Shown here: one piece after another, positions 32,983 through 41,006 of the stretch
How positions within the stretch are numbered: the stretch's first letter is position 1
Layout of the letters: every line of letters begins with the position of its first letter
Source: Devosia enhydra
GTDB lineage: Bacteria > Pseudomonadota > Alphaproteobacteria > Rhizobiales > Devosiaceae
Direction of reading: 5' to 3'
DNA: 64,000 nucleotides
NCBI RefSeq assembly: GCF_900119845.1
Contig: NZ_FPKU01000003.1
Span: 1 to 64,000 of the forward strand
Translations under genes and position numbers: made by a program
Notes under the pieces: generated by a model
What the model was told of the DNA's origin: nothing
What the model saw: the letters and a program-made list of their open reading frames with translations, nothing else
Database searches by the model: none

Positions 32983-34131
32983 TCATCGCGCCGAAAGTCG
33001 GTTCCAGACGGCATAATGGGTCGAATGGAGCCGCTGGTGTCGCCGGCCGGCGCGGTAGATGACCAGCCCACGCTCGGGCATTATCGACAGGATCTGGCCG
33101 CTCTGGCCACCGAAATAGGTCAGCCCGCCGTTGAGGGTCTCGCCGGGCCGATCGAGCACATCCTGAAACATCCCGAACCCATAATGCCCCTTGGCGCGCA
33201 GGGTCGGATCGATGTCGAGCCCGAGCAGTGTGCGCCAGTCGGCGTCCGGAAGAAAGGGGTCGGCTGGCGTACCATTGGCAGCGATGAAGGTGCCGATGCG
33301 TATCCAGTCGCGCGCCGTCGCATAAAGACAGCAATAGGCTGAGACCATTTCAGTTGAGGCCGGCCGGCGCCAAAACGCGCTGGTGGCTCCGGCCGGCTGC
33401 CAGATCTCTTTGGCCAGTATGGTTTCGAGCGGCGCGCCATAGATGCGCTCCAACACCGCGCCCAGAAGCGCCGTGTTGATGTTCTGATAGGTCCAGACCT
33501 CTGGCCCTCCGTCCGACACGGAAAGCCCTGCCAGTTGGGGCATGAGCCCCTGATAATGCAGCCGGGCGAGCGGGCCCAGCGGATTGGGCAGGGTATCGGT
33601 ATCCTTGATGCCCGCAGCAACGCCGAAACTGTCCCGGCCGATCTCGAACTGGATGCCGGCCCGCATCGTCAGCAAGCGGTCCAGCGTAACCTGCGAGAGG
33701 CCCGGGGCCTCGGGCAGAAACTCGCCCAGGCGTGCCTCGCGGCCGGAGATGCGCCCGTCGGCGATCGCTTTGAACACGAGCGCGGCCACGAGGCTCTTCA
33801 CCATCGAGTAGGAGTTGAGCCGCGTTTCGGCGGTAACGCCATCGGCATAATGCTCGATTTCGAGCCGGCCATCGCGCGCCGCCAAAAGCGCAACCCCATC
33901 GCTGTCTTCGAAGAGCTCCAGCAGCTCTGCGCCATAGGATCCGGGGCGCACCGCGATCCGCAACCGATCCGCATCGGGCGCCCCGCCCACTTCCGCAAAT
34001 GTTGAACGGCCAGACCAGATGAGGTCCGGCGCCCCCTCCAAAATCATCTGTGGCATGTAGGGCGCGTAGGCAAGAATGCCTGCCAAGCCGGCGACGAAAG
34101 CCAGAAGCACACCCGCGAGGATCCGTTTCAT
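32983..34131 (-). CDS. Serine hydrolase of the class C beta-lactamase/penicillin-binding fold
   Basis: A 382-residue protein with an N-terminal hydrophobic anchor (ILAGVLLAFVAGLAGILAY), so it is exported or anchored in the inner membrane. The catalytic serine S109 and lysine K112 are in YSMVKSLV (SxxK), and the tyrosine motif is Y215-Q-N. The third motif of beta-lactamases (KTG) is represented by FGGQSGQ, as in many esterase-like members. This set fits the AmpC-like esterase/peptidase group; true beta-lactamase activity is not implied. It converges on the truncated lacI-type gene with a 24-nt gap. Confidence 0.87.
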   Translation of the reverse strand: MKRILAGVLLAFVAGLAGILAYAPYMPQMILEGAPDLIWSGRSTFAEVGGAPDADRLRIAVRPGSYGAELLELFEDSDGVALLAARDGRLEIEHYADGVTAETRLNSYSMVKSLVAALVFKAIADGRISGREARLGEFLPEAPGLSQVTLDRLLTMRAGIQFEIGRDSFGVAAGIKDTDTLPNPLGPLARLHYQGLMPQLAGLSVSDGGPEVWTYQNINTALLGAVLERIYGAPLETILAKEIWQPAGATSAFWRRPASTEMVSAYCCLYATARDWIRIGTFIAANGTPADPFLPDADWRTLLGLDIDPTLRAKGHYGFGMFQDVLDRPGETLNGGLTYFGGQSGQILSIMPERGLVIYRAGRRHQRLHSTHYAVWNRLSAR

Positions 34132-34492
34132 CGCCCTGCTCCGGTCAGATCGGGCAAAGATTCGCGCCTCACGTGCACATTGTTGCCATCAATGGGCACA
34201 TTCCTGCCCGGTGTTAGGAATTCGGTTACCCTGCGCCGCCGCAATCTGTCGCAGTTCGGCACACTGAGGGCGGCCAAGGCGCCAGAAACGACCCTCTCGG
34301 AACCTACAGCCCACAGCCCTCTCGCCTCGCAACCTTCTGTATTTCTTACATTTTTAAAGATCGCTCAGATATCCCCGTTCGCTCCAACTGTCGCAGAAAT
34401 CACACAGTGGGGGCAATCTCGTCGCGCCTGCTCATCCTCTGCCACAGTCGCGCGTTACCCAGCCAGTGTCCAACCAACTTGGTACGAGTGTT
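34132..34492. other. Non-coding gap upstream of the outer-membrane protein gene
   Basis: 361 nt without a convincing gene. It must hold the promoters of the divergent serine hydrolase and outer-membrane protein genes. A notably AT-rich stretch at 34339-34372 includes CTTACA and AGATAT with a 16-bp spacer, a weak candidate promoter for the plus strand that would give a leader of ~115 nt. No riboswitch or repeat is recognised. Confidence 0.4.
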
Positions 34493-35125
34493 ATGAAACA
34501 TCTGATCGTTGCGGCTTCGGCCCTGTTCATTGCGTCCCCGGCCCTTGCCGCCGACCTGTCCATTCCCTACACCCCGGCTCCGGTCGTTCCGGTTGCCATG
34601 CCGGCGTCGGACTGGTCGGGCTTCTATGCCGGTATCCATGCCGGCTATGGTTGGGGTACCACGGACATCGAAGGCGCCGACTTCGACGCCTCGGGCTGGC
34701 TGGCCGGTGGCCAGATCGGTTTCCGCCAGCAGATGGACGTGTTTGTCCTCGGCCTGCAGACCGATCTGTCGGTTGCCAATCTCAGCACCGATGAAGACCT
34801 GATCGCCGGCGGCACGGCCGACTGGTATGGCTCGACCACCATCCGCGCCGGCGTTGCGGCCACGGACGCGGTGCTGGTCTATGCCCTGGGCGGTATTGCC
34901 TATGCCGGCGTCACCGCCACGGACGGCGTCGAGGACATTTCCAACACCCATCTCGGCTGGACCGCCGGTGTGGGCGCGGAAGTGGCGCTGACCGACAATG
35001 TCAGCGTGTTCGGCGAATACGCCTATTCCTCGCTGGGCAGCCAGACCTACGAGTTCGCTTCGGGCGACACCGACGTCAGCTTCGACACCCACATCGTCAA
35101 GGCCGGCCTGAACTTCAGCTTCTAA
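34493..35125 (+). CDS. Outer-membrane beta-barrel protein (Omp25/RopB-like)
   Basis: A 210-residue precursor starting MKHLIVAASALFIASPALA-AD, a clear signal peptide. The mature part begins with a proline-rich stretch and WSGFYAGIHAGYGWGTTDIEG, the signature of the alphaproteobacterial Omp25/Omp31/RopB barrel family, and ends in the beta-signal ...IVKAGLNFSF with a terminal Phe. Alternating strands and aromatic girdles predict eight strands. Codon use is more even (many -GTT and -CTG choices) than in the neighbouring genes, as often seen for abundant proteins. A perfect hairpin follows the stop. Confidence 0.9.
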   Translation: MKHLIVAASALFIASPALAADLSIPYTPAPVVPVAMPASDWSGFYAGIHAGYGWGTTDIEGADFDASGWLAGGQIGFRQQMDVFVLGLQTDLSVANLSTDEDLIAGGTADWYGSTTIRAGVAATDAVLVYALGGIAYAGVTATDGVEDISNTHLGWTAGVGAEVALTDNVSVFGEYAYSSLGSQTYEFASGDTDVSFDTHIVKAGLNFSF

Positions 35126-35144
35126 GAAGCGGTTCATCGTCAAA

Positions 35145-35182
35145 GAAAGAGGCCGGATCGCGTCAGCGGTCCGGCCTCTTTC
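35145..35182. terminator. Bidirectional intrinsic terminator between the omp and csp genes
   Basis: GAAAGAGGCCGGA (35145-35157) pairs perfectly with TCCGGCCTCTTTC (35170-35182), a 13-bp stem with a 12-nt loop. T-rich ends follow on both strands (TTTCATTTC on the plus strand; TTTCTTTGA on the minus strand). It ends the convergent outer-membrane and cold-shock transcripts. Confidence 0.85.
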
Positions 35183-35238
35183 ATTTCAGCTACAATGCTG
35201 GGCGCGCAGCCGGCATGGACCGGGGCACCCGGCCCCGA

Positions 35239-35448
35239 TCAGACCTCGGCGATGGTGTCGACCGCGACCTTGCCGGTGCGGCGATCTTCGGCGGTGTCGA
35301 ACGAGACCTTCTGGCCTTCGTTCAGCCCGCGCAGGCCGGCGCGCTGCAGCGCGGTGGCGTGCACGAACACGTCCTTGCCGCCATTGTCCGGCTGGATGAA
35401 ACCATAACCCTTCTGATCATTGTAGAATTTGACGGTGCCCGTCTGCAT
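35239..35448 (-). CDS. Cold-shock domain protein (CspA family)
   Basis: A 69-residue single-domain RNA-binding protein. It starts [45 protein letters not shown] is RNP1 (Tyr in place of the common Phe) and DVFVHATAL is RNP2. It acts as an RNA chaperone and antiterminator in the cytoplasm. A promoter with a good -35/-10 lies ~150 nt upstream, which gives the long leader typical of cold-inducible csp genes. The terminator at 35145-35182 lies downstream. Confidence 0.95.
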   Translation of the reverse strand: MQTGTVKFYNDQKGYGFIQPDNGGKDVFVHATALQRAGLRGLNEGQKVSFDTAEDRRTGKVAVDTIAEV

Positions 35449-35603
35449 CGGAGGAATTCCCTGCCTAGTCGTCTCACATCTGGACCCACTACCCTCGCCT
35501 GAGAACATGGGTCCGGCCAGTCGATGATTGGAGTCTTTGAACGCGCGCCTGGCCCGATGTCGGAGGCGATACGGCCGAATGCCGCCAAATCTCGATGGCC
35601 ATA

Positions 35604-35632
35604 AATTTACTGGCGGTCCGGCATTTTGACAA
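35604..35632 (-). promoter_or_regulatory. Predicted promoter of the cold-shock gene
   Basis: On the minus strand TTGTCA (35632-35627) and TAAATT (35609-35604) are separated by 17 bp. The start of transcription would fall near 35597, giving a ~150-nt leader before the ATG ending at 35448. Confidence 0.6.
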
Positions 35633-35643
35633 GTGGCCGGACA

Positions 35644-35688
35644 TTGACAGGAGCGCGGATTTAACGCAATTAGGAACCATTCGCAAAT
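35644..35688 (+). promoter_or_regulatory. Candidate promoter and direct repeat upstream of sitA
   Basis: TTGACA (35644-35649) is followed after 17 bp by CAATTA (35667-35672). Two near-identical heptamers CGCAATT (35665-35671) and CGCAAAT (35682-35688) lie at the -10 and 17 bp on. They do not form the inverted repeat expected of a classical Mur or MntR box, so the regulator is unclear. Confidence 0.4.
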
Positions 35689-35706
35689 AACGCCGATGGT
35701 GACGTG

Positions 35707-36603
35707 ATGCCCTCCTGTCCCGCATGGCTCTCCGGCCTCCTCCTGGGGCTGGCAACGCTTGCGCCCCTCCCCGCACTGGCCCAGAACAAGGTGCAGGTGG
35801 TGACCACCTTCACGGTGATTGCCGACATCGCCCGCAATGTCGCGGGAGACGCCGCCGATGTCGAGGCGATCACCCGGCCGGGTGCCGAAATCCACGATTA
35901 CCAGCCCACCCCGCAGGATATCGTCAAGGCGCAGCGCGCCGATCTCGTGTTGTGGAACGGGCTCAATCTCGAACGCTGGTTCGAGCGCTTCTTCGAAAAT
36001 GTCCGCGACGTGCCGCAGGTGGTGGTCTCGGATGGCATCGCGCCGGTCTCGATCTCGGGCGGGCCCTATGACGGGCGCCCCAACCCGCATGCCTGGATGA
36101 GCCCGGCCAATGCGCTCATCTATGTCGAGAACATCCGCGCCGCCCTCGTGCAGTACGATCCGGCCAATGCCGCCACCTATGATGCCAATGCGGCGGCTTA
36201 TTCGGAAGAGATCCGGGCCATCGACGCCCCCCTGCGCGCCCGGCTCGAAACCATCCCCGAGGCCGAGCGCTGGCTCGTTACCTCCGAGGGCGCCTTCAGC
36301 TATCTCGCCCGCGACTATGGCATGAAGGAGCTCTATCTCTGGCCCATCAATGCCGACCAGCAGGGCACGCCCCAGCAGGTGCGCGCGGTGATCGATGCGG
36401 TGCGCGCCAACGCCATCCCGGTCGTCTTTTCCGAAAGCACCGTCTCCGACGCGCCGGCGCGGCAGGTGGCGCAGGAAACCGGGGCTGCCTATGGCGGGGT
36501 GCTGTACGTGGATTCCCTTTCCACCGCCGATGGCCCCGTCCCCACCTTCCTCAGGCTGCTCGAAGTGACCGTCGACACGATCGCCAGGGGGTATGGGCGA
36601 TGA
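35707..36603 (+). CDS. sitA: Manganese/iron ABC transporter substrate-binding protein
   Basis: A 298-residue periplasmic cluster A-I binding protein with a signal peptide ending LPALAQ. The four predicted metal ligands are H63 (EIHDYQP), H128 (NPHAWMSP), E194 ([13 protein letters not shown]) and D269 (LYVDSLS). The His-His-Glu-Asp set is that of manganese/iron importers (PsaA, SitA); zinc importers (ZnuA) have His at the third position. There is no histidine-rich loop, which also argues against zinc. The ATG at 35707 directly follows an in-frame GTG. It is the first gene of sitABCD, with ATGA-type overlaps throughout. Confidence 0.92.
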   Translation: MPSCPAWLSGLLLGLATLAPLPALAQNKVQVVTTFTVIADIARNVAGDAADVEAITRPGAEIHDYQPTPQDIVKAQRADLVLWNGLNLERWFERFFENVRDVPQVVVSDGIAPVSISGGPYDGRPNPHAWMSPANALIYVENIRAALVQYDPANAATYDANAAAYSEEIRAIDAPLRARLETIPEAERWLVTSEGAFSYLARDYGMKELYLWPINADQQGTPQQVRAVIDAVRANAIPVVFSESTVSDAPARQVAQETGAAYGGVLYVDSLSTADGPVPTFLRLLEVTVDTIARGYGR

Positions 36604-37517
36604 GCCTTTCCCCCGACGTTCCGCACGAGGCGTGGAACCTCTCCGCCCTGCCCTCGATCGCGGTCGAAAACGTCACCGTCGCCTATCCCAATGGCACCGT
36701 GGCGCTGCGCGATGCCAGCTTCCGCATCGGCGGGGGCAGCATCTGCGGGCTGGTCGGGGTGAATGGCAGCGGCAAGTCGACGCTGTTCAAGGCCATCATG
36801 GGCTTCGTCACCCCGCGGCAGGGCAAGGTCACCATCGCCGGCAAACCCGTCGCCGAAGCGCTGCGCAACAATCTGGTTGCCTATGTCCCGCAGGCCGAGG
36901 AGGTCGACTGGAACTTCCCCGTCCTCGTCGAGGACGTGGTGATGATGGGCCGCTACGGCCATATGGGCTTTTTCCGCCTCGCCTCGGCAAAAGACCGGCA
37001 GGCCGTCGATGCCGCGCTCGAAAAGGTCGGGATGACGAGCTTTCGCAAGCGCCAGATCGGGGAATTGAGCGGGGGGCAGAAAAAGCGCGTCTTCCTCGCC
37101 CGCGCGCTGGCCCAGCAGGCGAAGATCATCCTGCTCGACGAGCCCTTTACCGGCGTCGATGTCACCACCGAACAGGCCATCATCGCGCTGATGGGCGAAT
37201 TGCGGGCGGCTGGTCACCTCATGCTGGTCTCCACCCATAATCTCGGCAGCATTCCCGATTTCTGCGACCAGGTGGTGCTGGTCAACCGCACCGTCATCGC
37301 CGCCGGCCCCACCGCCAAGACCTTCACCCAGGCCAATCTCGAAAAGGCCTTTTCCGGCGTGCTCCGCCACTTCCATCTCGGGGGCACCGACCTTCACGAC
37401 GATGACGATGCCCGTCGCGTCACCGTGCTCACCGACGACGAGCGGCCGGTGGTGTTTTACGGCGAGGCCGGGCGCAACGGCGCTGCGACGGACAAGACCG
37501 GGGGCGAGGGCAGATGA
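36600..37517 (+). CDS. sitB: Manganese/iron ABC transporter ATP-binding protein
   Basis: A 305-residue ATPase with Walker [12 protein letters not shown]-loop [14 protein letters not shown] (typical of the metal-type ABC family), signature LSGGQKKRV, Walker [13 protein letters not shown] and the H-loop STHNLGSI. The C-terminal ~50 residues ([27 protein letters not shown]) form an acidic extension. The start overlaps the sitA stop by 4 nt and its own stop overlaps sitC by 4 nt. Confidence 0.93.
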   Translation: MSLSPDVPHEAWNLSALPSIAVENVTVAYPNGTVALRDASFRIGGGSICGLVGVNGSGKSTLFKAIMGFVTPRQGKVTIAGKPVAEALRNNLVAYVPQAEEVDWNFPVLVEDVVMMGRYGHMGFFRLASAKDRQAVDAALEKVGMTSFRKRQIGELSGGQKKRVFLARALAQQAKIILLDEPFTGVDVTTEQAIIALMGELRAAGHLMLVSTHNLGSIPDFCDQVVLVNRTVIAAGPTAKTFTQANLEKAFSGVLRHFHLGGTDLHDDDDARRVTVLTDDERPVVFYGEAGRNGAATDKTGGEGR

Positions 37518-38368
37518 TCGAGCTCCTCGCCCCTTTTTCTTATGACTACATGGTCAAGGCCATCTGGGTCAGCGCGCTTGTGGGTGCGCTCTGCGCCTTC
37601 CTCTCGGCCTATCTCATGCTCAAGGGCTGGTCGCTCGTGGGCGATGCCTTGGGCCATGCCGTGGTTCCCGGGGTGGCAGGGGCCTATATGCTCGGCCTGC
37701 CCTATTCCATCGGCGCGTTCTTTTCGGGCCTTCTCGCCGCGCTCGCCATGGTCATCGTGCGCCAGCGCTCGCGGCTGAGGGAAGACGCCATCATCGGCAT
37801 CGTCTTCACGAGCTTTTTCGCGCTCGGGCTGTTCATGGTCTCGCTCAACCCCGTCTCCGTGAACATCCAGAGCATCGTGCTCGGCAACATCCTCGCCATC
37901 AGCGACGACGACGTGCTCCAGATCGTCATCATCTCGGCCGTCACCTTCGCCGTCCTCGGCGCGAAGTGGAAGGACATGATGCTGGTGTTCTTCGACGAGA
38001 GCCATGCGCGCAGCGTCGGCATCGATCCGCGCCTGATGCAGGTGGTGTTCTTCACCCTCCTCGCCGCCGCCACCGTTGCCGCGCTCCAGACCGTCGGGGC
38101 CATCCTCGTCATCGCCATGGTGGTGACGCCGGGGGCTACGGCCTATCTCCTCACCGACCGATTCGGGGTGCTGCTCATCCTCTCGATCGCGCTCGGCGCG
38201 CTCACCGCCGCCATCGGCGCCTATCTGTCGTTCTTTCTCGATGGCGCGACGGGCGGGGTCATCGTCACCCTCCAGACGCTGATCTTCCTCCTCGCCTTCC
38301 TCTTTGCCCCCAAGCATGGACGGCTGGCCGCGCGCCGCCGCGCCGCCAGCACGGGAGACGCCGCATGA
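37514..38368 (+). CDS. sitC: Manganese/iron ABC transporter permease, first of two
   Basis: A 284-residue membrane protein of the ABC-3 (ZnuB/SitC) family with about eight helices. Characteristic are [43 protein letters not shown] near the N-terminus and [24 protein letters not shown] in the second half. It forms the import channel together with SitD. The coding sequence starts at the ATG overlapping the sitB stop. Confidence 0.93.
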   Translation: MIELLAPFSYDYMVKAIWVSALVGALCAFLSAYLMLKGWSLVGDALGHAVVPGVAGAYMLGLPYSIGAFFSGLLAALAMVIVRQRSRLREDAIIGIVFTSFFALGLFMVSLNPVSVNIQSIVLGNILAISDDDVLQIVIISAVTFAVLGAKWKDMMLVFFDESHARSVGIDPRLMQVVFFTLLAAATVAALQTVGAILVIAMVVTPGATAYLLTDRFGVLLILSIALGALTAAIGAYLSFFLDGATGGVIVTLQTLIFLLAFLFAPKHGRLAARRRAASTGDAA

Positions 38369-39231
38369 GCGCCATCATCGACTTCTTCGCCCTGCCCCTC
38401 TCCTTCCCCTTCATGCAGCGCGCGCTGATGGTGGCGGTGATGGTGGGCGCCGTTTCGGCTGTGCTCTCGAGCTATCTCGTGCTCAAGGGCTGGTCGCTGA
38501 TGGGCGATGCCATCTCGCATGCCGTGCTGCCGGGCATCGTTCTGGCCTTCGTGGTCGGCCTGCCGCTCTCGGTCGGCGCGTTCGCCGCCGGGCTCTTTTC
38601 GGCCATCGCCACGGGCTATCTCAAGGCCAACAGCCGGGTGAAGGAAGATACCGTCATGGGCATCGTCTTTTCCGGCATGTTCGCGGTCGGGCTCGTGCTC
38701 TTCACCCGCATCGAGACCGACCAGCACCTCACCCATGTGCTCTTTGGCAACATGCTGGGCCTGACCCAGGCTGACCTCATCGAAACCGCGCTCATCACCG
38801 GCTTTGCGCTCATCGTCGTGCTCGCCAAGGGTCGCGACCTGCTGCTCTATTGCTTTGATCCCCAGCACGCCCGCGCCATCGGCCTGCCGGTTTCACTTCT
38901 GCATTACGGGCTCCTGGCGCTTCTGGCGCTCACCATCGTCGCCGCGCTGAAGGCCGTCGGCATCATCCTCGTGGTGGCGATGCTGGTTGCGCCCGGCGCC
39001 ACCGGCTTCCTCCTCACGGGGCGCTTTCGCACCATGGTGATGATCGCGGTGGCGGTTGCGGTGGGGTCGAGCGTTTTCGGCACGCTGCTAAGCTTCCACA
39101 TCGATGCGGCCACCGGCCCCACCATCGTGCTGATCCAGACCGGTGTCTTCCTCTTGGCGCTGCTGTTCTCGCCGCGCGGCGGGCTCTTGAGGCGACCGGC
39201 CCTCACACCTTCGGATCGACCGGCACCGTGA
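38365..39231 (+). CDS. sitD: Manganese/iron ABC transporter permease, second of two
   Basis: A 288-residue paralogue of SitC, with LSSYLVLKGWSLMGDAISHAVLPGIVLAFVVGLPLSVGAFAAG and VGIILVVAMLVAPGATGFLLTGRF. The presence of two different permeases is typical for SitABCD and YfeABCD systems and separates them from ZnuABC, which has one. The ATG at 38365 overlaps the sitC stop by 4 nt. Its last 29 nt overlap the convergent EamA gene. Confidence 0.93.
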   Translation: MSAIIDFFALPLSFPFMQRALMVAVMVGAVSAVLSSYLVLKGWSLMGDAISHAVLPGIVLAFVVGLPLSVGAFAAGLFSAIATGYLKANSRVKEDTVMGIVFSGMFAVGLVLFTRIETDQHLTHVLFGNMLGLTQADLIETALITGFALIVVLAKGRDLLLYCFDPQHARAIGLPVSLLHYGLLALLALTIVAALKAVGIILVVAMLVAPGATGFLLTGRFRTMVMIAVAVAVGSSVFGTLLSFHIDAATGPTIVLIQTGVFLLALLFSPRGGLLRRPALTPSDRPAP

Positions 39232-40120
39232 CCGGGCGGGCCAGCTGGCGCTCGCGCAGCCAGATATAGAGCCCGCTCGCGATCACGATGGGTGCGCCGA
39301 GATAGATGGTGACGTCGGGCGGCTGGCCAAACACCAGCCAGCTCAGCAGCGACATCGGGAAGATGTGAAAGTAAGAGAACGGCGCCAGCGTCGAGGCCGG
39401 CGCGAACCGGTGCGCGATGGTGAAGATCTGGTGCCCGATCAGCGCCACGACCCCGATCGCAAAGAACGCCAGCCAGACGCTGGGCTCCGATGGCCAGACC
39501 CAGCCGCCCAGCACGAAGGGCATGATGCAGAGGCTCGCGACCAGCGCGGCGTAGAACTGCTGGGTCGAAACCCCGTCCACCCCCGCCAGCTTGCGGGTAA
39601 GGATCTGGTAGAAGGCGGTCGAGAGCGCCGCACCCAGCACGAGGATCGAGGCGGGATGGAACGCTTCGGTGCCCGGCTGCACGATGATCATCACGCCCCC
39701 GAGCCCCACGAGAATGGCCAGCCAGCGCCGCCAGCCCACCGTCTCGCCCAGAAGCGGCACCGAGAGCGCGCAGAGCATCAGCGGCATGGTGAACTGGATC
39801 GCCGAGGTCACCGCCAGCGGCAGATAGGCGACCGCGAAGAAATTAAGGATCGTCGCGCCCATCAGCGCCAGCCCGCGCATCACCTGGATCACCGGCCTGC
39901 GCGTCACCAGCAGGGCGGTGCCGGCGCTCGGAAACACCATGGCCGAGATGATGATCAGCTGCGCTGCATAGCGGATGAACGCCACCTGCAGGCTCGGAAT
40001 GCCGGCCAGCACCATCCATTTGGCGCAGGTGTCGATCAGCGAGAAAAAGCTGAAGGCGAGAATGACGAGGCCGATGCCGAGGAGAACGCGTTCCTGGCGC
40101 GGAGCAATGATGGCGGACAT
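39203..40120 (-). CDS. EamA/DMT family transporter
   Basis: A 305-residue protein with ten predicted helices in two EamA repeats (FSFFSLIDTCAKWMVLAGIPSLQVAFIRYAAQL ... LPLAVTSAIQFTMPLMLCALSVPLLGETVGWRRWLAILVGLGGVMIIVQPG ... TLAPFSYFHIFPMSLLSWLVFGQPPD). It is related only distantly to the EamA protein at 31394-32266. Its substrate is unknown. The 3' end overlaps sitD by 29 nt, convergent. It lies 116 nt downstream of the lyxose isomerase gene on the same strand. Confidence 0.88.
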   Translation of the reverse strand: MSAIIAPRQERVLLGIGLVILAFSFFSLIDTCAKWMVLAGIPSLQVAFIRYAAQLIIISAMVFPSAGTALLVTRRPVIQVMRGLALMGATILNFFAVAYLPLAVTSAIQFTMPLMLCALSVPLLGETVGWRRWLAILVGLGGVMIIVQPGTEAFHPASILVLGAALSTAFYQILTRKLAGVDGVSTQQFYAALVASLCIMPFVLGGWVWPSEPSVWLAFFAIGVVALIGHQIFTIAHRFAPASTLAPFSYFHIFPMSLLSWLVFGQPPDVTIYLGAPIVIASGLYIWLRERQLARPVTVPVDPKV

Positions 40121-40236
40121 GAAAGCCGTTCGAAATCGGCCGCAGGCGGAAGGTCGCGGCCCGTAGGCCCCGACCGTTGCGTCAACCCCGCTGTCCTGTC
40201 AACCGCCGAGGCTGCATGGGTGCCATTGGGCCGGGG

Positions 40237-40941
40237 CTATTTCAGCCACGCCTCGTAGTCCGACACCAGCAGGTGCAGCGGCTCCTCGTCTTCCTCGATC
40301 CCCCCGAAGCGGGCAATGCGCGGGTCTTCGAACACGTTGTCGGTGCGGTCGTCATTGACGGTCGAGACCTCGCCGATGAACACATCCCCGCCCTCGCCCC
40401 AGAAGGCGTGCCAGTGCTCGTTGGGCATCAGCGTCACGCTCTCGCCGGGCAGAAGCTTGAGATGGGCGCCGGGCGGTAGCTCGCGGCGGATGCCGTCGGT
40501 ATAGACCACCGTGCCCTTGTTTCGATCGCACTGCCCGTCCGTATCCCCGAACAGCTCGATCACCAGCGTGCCGCCACCGCGATTGATGATGTCCTCTGCC
40601 TTGAGGTTGTGCCGGTGCATCGGGGAATACTGGTTCTCGCGCGAGATCATCGCCTTTTCGGCATAGAGCATGCCCCGGCCCTTATCGAGATCGGCGGCAT
40701 TACCGTTGCGCACGGTAAAGAGAAACAGCCCCGTCTTGTCGAACTCACCCAGGCCGTAATCGGAAATATCCCAGCCCAGATTGGCCTTTATGATCATCTG
40801 CGCGTCGTCCTTGCGGGCGCGGAATTCGGCCGGGCTCCAATAGGCAAAGGGCGGCAGCACATAGCCGAAGGAGCGGATGAAGGCGTCGCTTTCGCGCATG
40901 ATCTGGTTGACGCGGCTGCGCTTGATCGAGGGCTGGCTCAT
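40237..40941 (-). CDS. D-lyxose ketol-isomerase-like cupin
   Basis: A 234-residue cupin of the D-lyxose isomerase family, which interconverts lyxose with xylulose and mannose with fructose. Predicted metal ligands are H109, H111 and E116 in SPMHRHNLKAED plus a later histidine (H176 or H178 in NEHWHAF). The N-terminus (NQIMRESDAFIRSFGYVLPPFAYW) matches the family. No ribose or sugar transporter is adjacent. A link to the sugar genes at 27.7-31.4 kb is possible but only by proximity. Confidence 0.87.
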   Translation of the reverse strand: MSQPSIKRSRVNQIMRESDAFIRSFGYVLPPFAYWSPAEFRARKDDAQMIIKANLGWDISDYGLGEFDKTGLFLFTVRNGNAADLDKGRGMLYAEKAMISRENQYSPMHRHNLKAEDIINRGGGTLVIELFGDTDGQCDRNKGTVVYTDGIRRELPPGAHLKLLPGESVTLMPNEHWHAFWGEGGDVFIGEVSTVNDDRTDNVFEDPRIARFGGIEEDEEPLHLLVSDYEAWLK

Positions 40942-41006
40942 CTGGGTCTCCGGGCGGCGCGGGTTTGATCCCTGCTCTCTAGCGCCCCGCCCGCCGGTGC
41001 GAAAGC

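Noticed and set aside
35707-39231. Zinc importer (znuABC)
   Set aside because: Glutamate at the third ligand position, no His-rich loop and two permeases favour a manganese/iron SitABCD system.
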